Positions 24,901 to 35,972 are shown, counted from the stretch's first letter. The stretch: DNA of 64,000 nucleotides from Helopsaltes ochotensis (GCA_013400155.1 VXBM01000017.1:2199674-2263673); one strand, 5' to 3'. The notes: generated from the letters alone by a model not told the origin. Translations and numbers: made by a program.

Positions 24901-27900
24901 AGTTTTTCTCAATATGCAAATACTCCTCCCCAAGCAGACCTTTATATATGTGGAAAACAAACAACAAGGCAGACATCTCCCTGGCTCTTATGTTGTCACA
25001 GATACCCTGCCATTCTGGTGGCCTGTAACACTTAATTCCCACTCTGTAATTGAGCTGGGGTTATGTTAATTTTGACATGAAAACACTTCCTTTTTCTTGC
25101 CAAGCTTGCTTTCCCACAGGAAAACGAATGTTATCTCTGTTTGGACTTTTACCTGCTCTGGCAAAAGCTAAATTTCCTTTCCCTTTCTCCTCTATTTCAC
25201 AGTCATCATTGTTGGGGACACCCTGATCACATAAAATTACTATGAGGCGTGTGTGCTTCCATTGCCACTTCTGCCGTTCCACAACTGCTGCTATGCTGAA
25301 TAAAGGGAATAACTCACATGAAGTTCTCCATTGGCTTTGTAACGGAGACACAGAACTGGTCAGATCACAGAGGCTCAGCAGTTCACATTCTGGGACCCAA
25401 CCCTGCAAACACAAATAGACCATGTCCTGTAAACGAGATTCAACCACACTGTTTTCCCCTCCCCTAGGATCACTTTCAGAAGTTCATCCCACCAGGAGGG
25501 CATTACGGGGAAGATGCTCACGGCTATGCCCACGGGCGGATGGTAGGAGGAGTGCCAGCCGGGCAGCACGGCTCCAGTACGCAGCAGCATCCTGGTGTCC
25601 CTCCTAGGCCTGGAAGCAGAGGCGCTAGAGACGGTGAAGGGGAGCATGCAGGGAAATCATCTGAAAGTGGTGGAGAAGGAGGCGATGGTACTGACAAAGG
25701 CAAGTATCCCTCTGCAAGAACAAGAATCTAAAGCGATCAGACCACATGCCAAGCCTCCTGTTAAGAATAAGCAAATTAACACCTGGATTCTTCCAAAGGT
25801 CCAGTGTAAAGTCTAGAAGAGTTGAACTGCTTTTAGCTTGACGGTTTTGTTTGTACACTTCTATGTTGCTCAACCACAGGCAGGAGGCAGAAATATCTTC
25901 CTTGACTGGACCACAGAAACTACGGAAAACTTATCTGCTGAGCTCCTAAGGCTGATAGAGCATAGGGCAGTACCGCTATGCCACACCAGTGTGGCTCTCC
26001 TTCCTTTCAAGGGTTTCACACTGACTACTACTGGAGACAGTGGCATTAACTCTTTACATCAGTAGTCTGATACCAGTATCAGACTTGAATATCTAAGCCC
26101 TGATTTCAAATGAAAGCTTCTACCTAAACAAAGAACACTTTTTGGGTAATCCTCAGAAAGGAACAGCTATATTTCTAAAAGTTATCTGGTAACCACCACT
26201 GAGCTACTGGGGCAATATCTCTATGAGTAAAAGTAGTTTTTAATCAATTTACTCTGCCTGATTTTATCCTCTGTTTAGTTTGGCCAGCAATCTCTAGAAA
26301 CAAACACGTAGTATAAGAATCATCAGGTGAAGTCATAACTTTAACAGTCCTTATAGGATGTTTCAAAAAAATCAAATTTGCTTAGGAATAAGAAATAAAT
26401 GCCTTGAGTAACCAAAGGAATGACTTGTAAAATCCAAGTTTTTTCATTTACATTCTGGAATAATGTGCATTTTATATCAAAATCAGCTTTTATATTTCCT
26501 GTGAAGAAGTAATCTGTATAGACTCTTATAGTCTTCTTATAGGAGATTTTTCTTCATTGTTATCCCATGTGGAGAGAGAAGGAGGATTAATATCATCCTA
26601 TAGCTTTCACTGCAGAGATAGATCCCAGCTGCTTTTATGTTTCAACCCTAGCAATCAATTTGCTGGTAAACTGCTTAGTTTAAATACTTCACAAAGAAAG
26701 AGGGGAGTGGTTGTTTTTATTTTTTTTAATGAAAATGAGATTCTTGTAAGTGTCGCAATTCTCTGAAAGCAGGAAACCCCAGGATTTGGCATGGTTTGAA
26801 ATAAGCAAGACAAATAAAGGAGGTATGATAAAGAAGAAAGATTCAGATAATTGTGTTCATTCTTTGATGCTTAGTTCATAAGGATTTGTTTTCTACACAG
26901 AATGTCACACCATGAAAGCACCAGGATGTCTCTCTCCATTAACCTATTATTCTCATCTGCCCTAATCAAGCTAAGCAAATGCCATTGCTCAGGAGTTTTA
27001 AGGTTTATGAAGGATGAAAATATTATAAATGTGCTACATATCAATACAAAACTTATGCTCTTACTAGCAAGGTGGTATTATACACATTTGGGGGAAGGGA
27101 ATGGAAATGCAAAATGAAATCCCTTGTCTAAACTAATTTACTTAATGGAGCAGCTAGACACTAATATAAATTTCTAGCAATCAGGTGTCTGACTTTACAA
27201 CAAAGTGCAGCTCTACGCATGGATAACATTTTAACTTCCAGGGAGATACCACATAATATTTGCAAACTGCTTTTAGCCATCCTGAGGTGATTGAGACAGA
27301 CTTGCCTCTAATATCCCAGTTCAGAAGGGGGAAAAGATGAATGTCTGTTCATGTAATCACAAAGAAAATTCCATGTCGTGTCTGTTATGATCTGACAGAA
27401 AATAAAGAAAAGTAGATTAAGAAATTATATAGCATCTTTCCCCATATAAATCTTCCCCCCTGTTAATGGAAGAGATGATGAGGTGAGGACTTTGGTTCTT
27501 TTTATATGAGCAACCAAAATAAAGAATGAAAAATTAGATTTCAAATATATGCTTTAATGCAAATTCCTGGATGAGTGGCTCTTAGGCTCTGGTAATATAT
27601 GCTTTTGTGGATAAGGACAGAAGTGGTGTATGATTGTGTTTTTAAAACAGAAATCTAACCATAAAAGTTTGTATTGATGTAGGAGTTACAGAATCTGGAA
27701 ACAAAGCTGGTGCCTCAACTTCAGTAGCAGAAGACAGAAGCACAATGCCATCTAACTAGACTGCTTTACCTTCCTCTGTTTACAGATGGAAAGTCAGGAG
27801 GCAAAAAAGTTACTGTATTTAAAACTTATATTTCCCCGTGGGAACGAGCAATGGGTATCAGCCCTGAGGACAAAAGTCAGTTCTCCACGGACTTACTGTC

Positions 27901-28946
27901 ATACAGCCCCAAACCTGATTTCCCCCATTACAAGTCTTTTAACCGGTAAGTCTTCTTAGATATTCAATGCAGTTTATATAGCAAGAGAAAACACGGTAAT
28001 GCTGACCACAGTCCTCCTGTCTTGTGCACTGTAAATAAGTTTTAGTTGCATGTCATTTTGCTTAGCACAGTCTCCAGTAGATGAAATGTTTGGAAGACTA
28101 CAAAGACAAAATACATTAAGAGTTAGAGATTTTAATTCAAGTTATGCACAGAAAACCTATGCAGTTGGCTAAAAGGACTTTAATCCCATTTCCCTGCCTT
28201 TCTCTCCCCATTTGACCAGGCAATATAGCTTGCCACTGTTTTTTACTGCATCTCTTTGAAGTTCTAGAGGTCAGAAAAAATACTTATGATCAGCAGCCAC
28301 ACACTTCACAGCACTTCAATTTTTTATTACCCTCTCTATACAATTTTTCCACCCACCTCCATAGCCTCACGACATCAGTACCAAGGACAAACCCACATCT
28401 CACTCATTTCTGCAATAATGCCTGCTACAGATACAGAATACTAACAGGTGTGAAAGGTGTATGGTTTGATGGAGATCGATGCAACAAGGGTGAAGGAAGT
28501 GCACAGCACTTGATGTGTGTGTTTACATAATTTTTAATACATGAGCAACGGATACATCTATGTTCTCATGAAGGATTTGTTGGCCAGTCAACAGCAACAG
28601 GAGCGGTTGATAGAACAACAAATTTAGACTCTTGATAAGTCTGACTAATTATTATATAAATCCTGTTCTTTACCTGTGCTCTGTTTGCTAACTCCATGTA
28701 TTCCCCTATGCCAGGACTGCCATGCCTTATGGGGGTTATGAAAAAGCAGCCAAACGGATGACCTTCAAAGTGCCTCAATTTGATATCTGCCCTTTGCTCC
28801 CAGAATCTCTCATGATATATAATCAAAATTTCAGCAAAAGACCCTCCTTCAACAGAACCCCAATACCTTGGATGCCTTCAGGAGACTTCTCAGAGTACCA
28901 GACTGCAGTCAATGTGCCAATTTGTGGTGAAACAGAAGAGCTGTAA
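15917..28946 (+). CDS. MYOZ1: Myozenin-1 (calsarcin-2), complete coding region in five exons
   Basis: Myozenin-1 is a fast-muscle Z-disc protein that binds alpha-actinin, gamma-filamin, telethonin and calcineurin, linking the sarcomere to calcineurin-NFAT signalling. The coding exons are 15917-15992, 16907-17088, 25468-25699, 27786-27945 and 28715-28946. They join in frame to 882 nt, or 293 residues (human 299). Order of parts: a basic N-terminus MPLAGTPAPVKRKKSTKL; the conserved block LNLGKKISIPRDVMLEELSL through KFIYENNPDAF (exon 3); a Gly/His-rich variable linker (residues about 90-170); VTVFKTYISPWERAMG (172-187); and YKSFNRTAMPYGGYEKA into NRTPIPWMPSGD. The protein ends in ETEEL, the myozenin C-terminal PDZ ligand. 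Residues separate it from MYOZ2/3: the exon 3 block and the ending follow MYOZ1. The start ATG is the first in its exon and matches the mammalian N-terminus. The intron after exon 4 uses a GC donor. Confidence 0.95.
15993..16906 (+). other. MYOZ1: MYOZ1 intron 2
   Basis: A GT-AG intron of 914 bases between donor GTAAGA and acceptor ttttgtag, phase 1. No repeat or embedded gene was seen. Confidence 0.85.
16907..17088 (+). CDS. MYOZ1: MYOZ1 exon 3
   Basis: Encodes residues 26-86, the most conserved N-terminal myozenin block (LNLGKKISIPRDVMLEEL, GSKMFKLRQLRVEKFIYEN). It starts after TAG at 16904-16906, completing a split Ala codon, and ends in phase 0 before GTAAGC. Confidence 0.95.
20405..20475 (-). 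mobile_element. MIR-like SINE relic (possible)
   Basis: The string reads like the tail half of a MIR/CORE-SINE in reverse orientation: a degraded form of 'ggtgaaactgaacca...ggagttacccaaaatcaca', which resembles 'gaaactgaggcacagag...acttgcccaaggtcacac'. It is very diverged and the call is tentative. Confidence 0.35.
21991..22110 (-). mobile_element. MIR-like/CORE-SINE relic
   Basis: The sequence follows the typical inverted amniote MIR-like layout: a 'gatggataaattcaagcacagagg' type start, then 'ttgcctaagattaaacagcaagtcag', then 'ggatctggaaatagaa' and 'aggagctcaacctgctgtgc'. It is old and has no coding content. Family assignment below MIR-like is not possible by eye. Confidence 0.55.
24037..24189. 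promoter_or_regulatory. Candidate muscle enhancer: MEF2 site with two E-boxes
   Basis: Within MYOZ1 intron 3, CTATTTTTAG (24165-24174) is an exact match to the MEF2 consensus YTA(A/T)4TAR. It lies 10 bases from a CAGCTG E-box (24184-24189). A second CAGCTG is at 24037-24042, in a locally GC-richer patch. MEF2 and myogenic bHLH factors act together on striated-muscle genes, and MYOZ1 is one. Function is inferred; sites this short can occur by chance. Confidence 0.4.
25468..25699 (+). CDS. MYOZ1: MYOZ1 exon 4 (Gly/His-rich linker)
   Basis: Encodes residues 87-163 plus one base. It starts DHFQKFIPPGGHYGED, matching the conserved DHFQKF of mammalian MYOZ1, then a low-complexity Gly, His, Ser and Gln linker. 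The exon is clearly more GC- and CpG-rich than its introns. It ends GAC AAA G before GCAAGT, a GC-type donor. This is the only nearby junction that keeps the frame into exon 5. Confidence 0.9.
25700..27785 (+). other. MYOZ1: MYOZ1 intron 4, GC-AG type
   Basis: The donor reads AAAG|GCAAGT and the acceptor tttacag. Apart from C at +2, the donor is a perfect match to U1, as expected of functional GC-AG introns. The GT four bases further on would shift the frame of exon 5 into an early stop. A MIR-like relic lies near 27.06-27.20 kb. Confidence 0.85.
27060..27200 (-). mobile_element. MIR-like SINE relic (possible)
   Basis: A degraded inverted MIR-like pattern: 'attatacacatttggggg', 'aatggaaatgcaaaatgaaat', 'ccttgtctaa', then 'gcaatcaggtgtctgactt'. 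The order of blocks fits the family but identity is low. Confidence 0.4.
27786..27945 (+). CDS. MYOZ1: MYOZ1 exon 5
   Basis: Encodes residues 164-216 plus two bases: a Lys/Gly stretch, then the conserved KVTVFKTYISPWERAMG and a moderately conserved segment ending HYKSFN. It starts after ACAG at 27782-27785 and ends before GTAAGT. Confidence 0.95.
27946..28714 (+). other. MYOZ1: MYOZ1 intron 5
   Basis: A GT-AG intron of 769 bases in phase 2, from GTAAGT to ctatgccag. No embedded feature was recognised. Confidence 0.85.
28715..28946 (+). CDS. MYOZ1: MYOZ1 exon 6, last coding exon
   Basis: Encodes residues 217-293, beginning with the split Arg of NRTAMPYGGYEKAAKRMTF. It continues through the family block YNQNFSKRPSFNRTPIPW and ends GETEEL followed by TAA (28944-28946). 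The final ETEEL is the myozenin PDZ-binding motif that docks on ZASP-type and myotilin-family Z-disc partners. Confidence 0.95.
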
Positions 28947-29261
28947 ATCCCCACTACCAAGACCTTCCCTTTTTTCTCAGCCCTATTTGCAAGTTGATAG
29001 CGAGGAGTGGAAAAGTGCAACTCTAGTTCTGTCAGCTCTTCCTTTCTTTTGCTTGTAGCCAAAACAAGTCCCTAGCAGGTTCTAAACTTCTCTTCACTCT
29101 ATTGTTAATCTAAATCAGACGCAGTTTGAGGAAAAGGAGCTTTTTATTCACCAGTACATAAGAGGCCAAGACTAAGGAATTGTTTTTCTGTTTAGCAATG
29201 CTACACGCTGCCTGTCTGATTGATAATAAACCTGTTTTGTCATATATTAACAAAAAATAAA
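28947..29261 (+). other. MYOZ1: MYOZ1 3' UTR
   Basis: About 300 bases separate the stop codon from two AATAAA hexamers. No further open frame or repeat is present. The short length fits a compact last exon. Confidence 0.7.
29225..29261 (+). terminator. MYOZ1: MYOZ1 poly(A) signals (two AATAAA)
   Basis: Canonical AATAAA hexamers lie at 29225-29230 and 29256-29261, about 280 and 310 bases after the stop codon. A T/GT-rich stretch (cttttgtgttttcttc) follows the second. Either may be used. Confidence 0.7.
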
Positions 29262-32200
29262 ACACCAAAATGAAAAACAGCTTTTGTGTTTTCTTCTTAA
29301 AAGCCGCTGAAAGAATTTGGGGATTAGCAGTAACAAAAGTTTCAATCTCACAACGAGACTATTAGCCTGGCATGAAAGATCAGGGACTGACAGGGATGGT
29401 CATAAGATTCATATACATGCAGGTGGCTTGGAAAAATACTGCCAAAGTGATGGCGAAGAATGATGACTTTGAGAGGAAATTAGAACAACCTCAGAGATGA
29501 AATAGCAAGTCAACTTGTCAGCAAAACATACAGCTTAAAGTATTTCACAGTCACCTAGGATTCCCCAGTTCTCCAGAGAATAAACTAGGTGACAGCTTAA
29601 GCAGTTGGGTTTTTTTTTCTTTTCTTTTACAGAGGTCATAAAGTCCATAGGTTAGGAGGCAACAGAGGCGCACCCAAGTAAGATATCTTGCCCATAGTTA
29701 CAGAGCAAGAAAACAAATGCTTTAATAACAACAGAGCTAATTTGACACCTACCACAGTGCATTACTTATTCAAACACACTCCATCAAAGTGTGCTCCATT
29801 TCTTGCAGCAGTTTCAGCAATGCCATACAGACAGGAAGAAAGGCAGGCACTGTGGAAAACCACTAAAGAATTCCTGCTTGGAGACTGGCTTGGAATTCAG
29901 TTCTGACGCCTCAAGATTTCCTCTTGTAAGCAAGGCTGAACAGCTTATTCATGGGGACAGCTTCCACTGAAGTACTTTTAATGTAGTTTTTCCTCCTTGT
30001 ATAGAAATTCCTGCAGCCATGTATTTGATTTTTATTCTGTTGGGTAGTTATGTGGTTGGCATTATTACATGCCTCTATAAGGCTACTGAGAGGGCTACTG
30101 TGAGATCTGTTTAAAATTATGCTAATAATAACAACAAGCTGCAAAAGTAATTATCAAGTAGTTTCCTAACCTTTCTGCTGCAATGGCTAAAGTACATTTG
30201 TTATAGATCCTATTAAATTATTAAGAAGTATCCATAACTCAGTTCTGTGACTAAACTTAAAAATATTAAGCTGCTACTTTGATCTGAAGAACATTTCAAC
30301 AAAAATGAAAAAGCTCTGTTTGAGCTCTGTTTGGAGATAAGATTGCTGTTTTCTAATATTTTAAATCAATCTAGCTTTTTAATTGCATTACAATTAAGGA
30401 GGATGGATTTCCTTTCCAGTTCAAAAGTACTTTAATATAAGAATCCAGTCCACAATGACAAGGCTAGAAATTGAGAAAGCCAGAAGAAATGTCAGAGAAA
30501 ACAAGGTGACATTAAGCAAACTATTCCCCCACCAAATAAGGAATTTATTGCCTCCCTTTTTCTGACATAAGGTTTTAGCCTACTGCAATATAGAATTGCA
30601 GGATTTTTTTTAAAAAGTGAAATACATTATGGTATTCATGGCTTTCATGGTAAATATGTCAGGAACAGCAGAAACAAGCTATTTTGGTAGCCACATGTCA
30701 TGATCTATTTTCAGTAGCAGGTATTCCAAGTCATGGGCCAGCTAAGGGATGTCAAGGTGCAGAGAGGACTGGCTGCTCTGAGGAGGCTTTGCCACAATCA
30801 CAGCACAGCAGGTCTCAGGCCCACACAGGAGACAAGAGTGCAAGCCAGCACCTCTACAGCAGCTCTACAAAGGACCCCAGGACTGGGTCTGAGCTTAAAA
30901 GAGATTTCTGGGGTGAAGGTCCCAGATGAGGTTAGTCAGGTCAAGGAAGGGCTGCACACAGGGTGCACACTGGACACTGACAGTAAAATGTTTGGGAATT
31001 CCAGTAGAATCACAACAACCACTTGAGTTCTACTTTATCATAGAAAAAAAAAAGACTGAATAAAATAAGGCCTTAAACACGCAGAGAACAGGTAAGGAAC
31101 GCAAGCAGAAATAGCACAGTGCTCTCTGGTGGCTTAGTCTCAAAGCTCCCAGGTATAAGGCAAGCAGAATGATCCTGCAGGTAGCTAAAGGGTTGAGCAT
31201 GTACACAAAGCTCTCTCTGGTTCACAATATACAGTTGGACAAGGGGTTTTGTCAACACGCTCCATTAACCCAAACCCTAAATGGAGATAGAAGTTGCAAC
31301 GTCCTTGGAATTAGTACTGTATCACTGCAAATGATTAATAATATTGCTATAATTCATACTTGTAAGCTAAGCTGTTTCCTCAGTTTTGGTACATTTGCTT
31401 AATAAGGCACATAGCTCTTCTTTCATAGCAGTGCACTTTCAATCTCAAATCCTGTCAAGCAGGATTGATATGCTTTTGTTTCTAGTACAAAATGAGAAAT
31501 ACAACACTACATGTTGTAGAACAATTCAGACAACTATTGTCTTGCTGTTTACACAGCCTAAATTACATGCTAGCTTAGTCATTATGCAAAGTAACGTTAC
31601 AAGTGAGAAAAAAAATCAGTAATCCAAATTCTGTCTCGAAAATAATTACTTTGAGTAAGGCTTTCAGCTACTGTTAATCAGGGCAGAAGTTTGTCCATAA
31701 TGATCAAATATTTAAAAGGAAATAAGAAACAGCTCCTGTTCTTTGTTTTCCTTGGGCTGGGATGTAGACTCAGGGGAATTGCCTATGTCAGAGGATTCTT
31801 TATATTGGGAATTAGAGGATTTTATTAGATTTAATTACAGTGGGTTTTCTCCCACATAGTAAAGGCTACAGAATGGAAAGTCAGTCATCTGCTTTTAAGC
31901 AGGATCATCACAGTTAGAGATAAAAAAGAACAAGTTATTGAGCTCATCGCCTTGAAAAGGCTACAGTTCCCTTATATAGGATAGACTGGATATTAAGCTT
32001 ATACTCCATGGAACAGCAGCTAAAAATCCATTTAATAGAGAGGGGCTGACCTTTGAAAAGCGGATTGCAGAGAATTTTGTGACATTCAGATCTTTCATTC
32101 AAAACAAAATGCTCTCACATTTTTAGTTATTTACACTGTCATTTCTAGGAATATTATTTCAGTTTCCAAGCTTCTAAATGTTTCTCTCATGACGACAAAT

Positions 32201-35200
32201 TCTATGATAAAGAATCCAAGCCATGCTAAAAATGCATTTAAAAAGAGTGCCCACATTCTAATGTAAAAGAAAAGCATTTAAAAAAATCTCAGCAATATTA
32301 TCCAGAAATATGGTCTCAGATGTTTTAAAATTTTGCCTGAAGTTATAGCTGATGGCATAAATTTTTGGCAGGTAGTAGCACAGTTAGCATGCTTCTCTGT
32401 ATCGTGCAGAAAACCTTCCATTTGACTGCACCTAATTCCCTATTCAAAGGGAACAGTTTGACAGATCATTGACAGATCATTTAGAGGAGATTGCTTTGTC
32501 ATCAGACTTACTCTGAAATATAAAATCTGGAAGAGTTTCAGGCTTTTAAGAGAATATGTGCTTTGCCTTTTTGACTTTATTTTTTTTATCATACTGTGAA
32601 TATAAAAAATGTATTCATTTTTCTTATTACAAGATGGCAGACACCAGACAGCCTAGAGCCTGAATATGGTATTTCTGTTACGGAGCACAGGTCTGCCCGC
32701 GCCATCCCTCCACGGGAAGCACAGTTTTTTGGCACAAGGCTTGAACATTCACTGCACTGAGGTTTTTTTCCCCTAACTAGCTTGTCTGCAAGTATATGTT
32801 CTCTTCCACAGAAGACTGCTACAGGTGTGATCATCTGGTAAACGTCCTACTTCCAAAGGACTGCCCCTTGGCACAACAATCTGCTGTTAACACTGCTCTG
32901 GCAATTTACAGGGGCCACTGCTGCAGCACACACAGGAGTCTCTCTTGATCCAATATTAGAAGTTTGCAAGCCATCCTGCTGTCTCACAGCACATTAAGAC
33001 ATTTATATGCAATCCCATCTATGGCCGAATTACAGGTTATAAACTAATTTAGACAAGTTGCCTATTCAGTCTTGCAGATCTGCCTGACCAGGGCTACAGA
33101 TAACCAAGAAGAACTTGCAGGCAGACACAGAAGCAAGATTGCACACATTTTGTGGAACTCTGCAAGTTTTGTGAATTGAGAGTATGTGGAATTCGAAACA
33201 TTATTAATTATATAAATTATAATCATATATCTCGTAAAAGTCTCTTTAGTTAATGTAATTAATTAGCTGTGCCTTTATGTTCTTGCTCTCTATGTATTTC
33301 AGACACAGGAAGTGTTATCTCTCTGACAATCATCTGCTTGCAGTTCAACTTACATTAAGATTTAAGGAGTGCAAATACTTGCTAAGATACATTTTGTGGT
33401 AATTAACACATGCAGTAAAGGGAAGGGAACTACATAAACAATCCTGAAACACGGCTTTTAAAATGCAACCTAAACTTCAGTCAGCTTAATAAACAAATTT
33501 TCAAATATAAACTCTTACTTTGATTTTCATTTATACTTTTTAGAAACATTATTTACATCAAAACTTTTAATGCATATTGTCCAACTATTTTTAAGAAAAC
33601 CTGCAGGGTTCTTTCTTGTATGTTTATTTTGATCTTTTGATCAACAATTAAAGAAACAAAATGTTTTGTGCAAAGACTTTTAATTTTAAAAGTCTGTTTT
33701 TCATTTAAACAAAACGTCATCTGAAATAGTTTCAGAGAGAACTGATACAAATAAATTTGCAGACAAGGGACCACCACCCTTTAAGAAAATTGGAACAGAA
33801 GCAATTTGGTATAGCTCAAGCCAGAATGATAACAAACAAATGACTTGCTTTTCAAAAATCCAGACTGAACAAATAAATGCATAAGATGAGATTAATTTAT
33901 GGTTGTAAGTTCTTTCTTCAGGTGCCAAATCAAAATAGTTATTCTTCCTGGTTCTTGCAACAAGGCTTACTGGGAACAAATATTTTCTGGGAATTCAGAC
34001 AGAGATAGTGTAATTGTACTACAGAAGGCTGACAAAGGTCTCAACTCTTCCCAGGCTCAGACATTATTGTTTTATTCCAGGTTCCTGCATTTGCAGCTAG
34101 GGAGAAGAAAAGCATATAAGGAGGACACAGAGAGCAGTGGAAAAGCTGGTCACTAAGCAATGCAGCACTTGTGCTCCAAAATATCCCTCTGCACAAAAGG
34201 GTAAATAAGGACTCTGGACTTCTTCTTCTTACTGGGAGAAGTTCCTGCTTTAAGCAACAATCCCATCATACATTGTTCACTGCGGGGAAAACAAAGTGGT
34301 CCCTGGAAGGAGGGACAAACAAATGAGAAACTTTCTGCTGGCCTGCCTAAGGACACCCTATGGGCCTTGTGGCTCTGGACCTCCCCTGCTCACAGATGCT
34401 ATACAAATTCAATTACACTGAGGAGTGCTTCAGTCAAACCCCACAGTGCCTGGCTCAGACATGCAATTAGTTCCATATTCTATTACAAAAACAGCCATAC
34501 TTTCATGGGCCTGAAGCTAGCACATATTCAGGGCTTCACTCTCTCTAAATGTTTCTCTTAATTAGCTGTGGTCCCTAAGAGAGGCTTGAGGCCTTCCTCA
34601 TTTGCTTTTCTTTCCACTATGGTTGGTTTCATTCCCAAAGCAAGAGACTGAAATGGGATGGGAAGACACAAGTAAACAAATATTCTTTCAAATGCATGAA
34701 CTTTTTTTTAATTTTTAGCGGTGTTAGAAACACCATATTAACAGCAGCAGCATGAACATTGTTGCAAGATGTATACTCACAAACTCTATGCTTTGTTTGC
34801 TCTAGGCAGAACAAACAGCAGCCCCAGTCTCCCAGGCACGTTCTGTGCATCTGGTACACCACTAACAGGATACCTGAATTATCAGAAGCTGGAAATTCTG
34901 GCATACATCTTTTAGATACAGAACACTGTGCATCAACTCACTTCTCTGATGTAAAAATGGGCTCAACAATTAAGTAAAAAGAACTTCCTGTACACTTACA
35001 GAGGTGGTGGCACTTAAGAATTGTTACAAAAGCTGTATCTCTCAGATGTTTGGAACACTGGAAATAAAAGAGTAGGAAAGAAAATGTATTAACGCTCATG
35101 TTTTCATGTTTCAGTCTGGGTAATTATTATTGTTGTTCATCCAGGTATCACTGAGATACCAACTGGTCATGCAAACGGTGGTCGCCACAGTTATCCTCAG

Positions 35201-35540
35201 ATTCTCTCCATACGCACGATCCTGAATTCATAGGGAAGCACCCATTTATTTCAGTGGGTTTCTTGGGTGTCATCAAGAATACTCTTACACCAGAGTTAAT
35301 ATGACCATCACTGCACATTTTCCTGCACCGGTGACAGGAAAATCACAGACTGCAACGTACAACTGATGCAGTTCAGGTAATGCGAGTTTTATAGTAATTT
35401 TACGTGTCTAGCATTCACACTATAAATTTCTAAAAGGTCTTATTCAATTTTCCCTCATCCTGAGATGGTCTGATTCACACCTGAAGTATGCACGCTGTTG
35501 AACACACCACGTCTCGGCTCTAACCCGTCAGCTAACTCAG
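29262..35540. other. Intergenic region between MYOZ1 and the CpG-island gene
   Basis: No exon was recognised on either strand. The sequence is AT-rich, especially 32.1-34.0 kb. It holds a possible MIR-like relic near 29.63-29.71 kb. The longest open frames (for example 30733-31026 and 30684-30929 on +) are under 100 codons, overlap one another in different frames and match no family I recognise. Confidence 0.6.
29630..29712 (-). mobile_element. MIR-like SINE relic (possible)
   Basis: The segment 'aagtaagatatcttgcccatagttacagagcaag' resembles the inverted MIR core ('ttaagtgacttgcccaaggtcacacagc'), preceded by a degraded purine-rich arm. It is highly diverged. Confidence 0.35.
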
Positions 35541-35719
35541 CTCACACGAACTACAAGCAAACTTTGGCCAGACGCGAACGGGCCCGTTGCCCGCCGCTCC
35601 CGCCGCGCGTTCCGCCCGCCCCGCCCCACCCGCGCTCCCTCAGCCCTCTCGCCACAGGAGGCGCCCGCCGCCGGCGCAGCCCGCGGCTCTCGCGGGAAGA
35701 TGGCGGCTCTCGCGAGAGG

Positions 35720-35792
35720 CGGGCGGCGCGGCTGCCCGTAGCTATGGCAGCGGGGGATGAGCGCGCCCGGCGGGAGCGGCGCGCGGGGACAG
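35720..35792 (+). other. Candidate first exon ending at CAG|GTAGGG
   Basis: A good donor follows 35792. Upstream, ATG at 35700 opens a 13-codon frame that stops before the donor (uORF-like). ATG at 35744 (MAAGDERARRERRAGT) and ATG at 35757 (MSAPGGSGARGQ) both stay open to the donor. I recognise none of these as a known N-terminus, so the exon is more likely 5' UTR. The start shown is approximate, placed just after the TCTCGCGAGA element. A second possible donor (AGCAG|GTACGA) follows 36098. Confidence 0.45.
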
Positions 35793-35957
35793 GTAGGGAC
35801 TGAAAGCGCTCCCGGGGTGCTGGGGATCCCTCTCCTCCCGTACTGGCCCCCCAGGAGAAGCCGCGGCCGGACCCGGCCGTTCGCTGGCTGCTTGACCGCG
35901 TGCCCGGAGCCTCGCCGCTGGCGACCCCCGCTCGGTGCGGTGGCGCAGCCCCCGCCC

Positions 35958-35972
35958 NNNNNNNNNNNNNNN
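35958..35972. other. Assembly gap (15 N)
   Basis: Fifteen N inside the CpG island, flanked by C/G-only sequence on both sides. This is typical of GC-rich avian promoter sequence that resists sequencing. Confidence 0.99.

Larger units (their letters stand above)
17089..25467 (+). other. MYOZ1: MYOZ1 intron 3 (8.4 kb)
   Basis: A GT-AG intron closing in cccctcccctag. It holds two MIR-like relics (about 20.4 and 22.0 kb) and, at 24.0-24.2 kb, a GC-richer patch with two CAGCTG E-boxes and a perfect MEF2 consensus. No other exon was recognised on either strand. Confidence 0.85.

Noticed and set aside
25422..25816. Alternative-frame open frames across MYOZ1 exon 4
   Set aside because: They are out of frame with the conserved DHFQKF and YISPWERAMG blocks and run into intron without conservation.
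30684..31026. Overlapping 81- and 97-codon frames in the MYOZ1-downstream region
   Set aside because: There is no recognisable family, no splice sites and no CpG or promoter context. Length is within chance for this composition.
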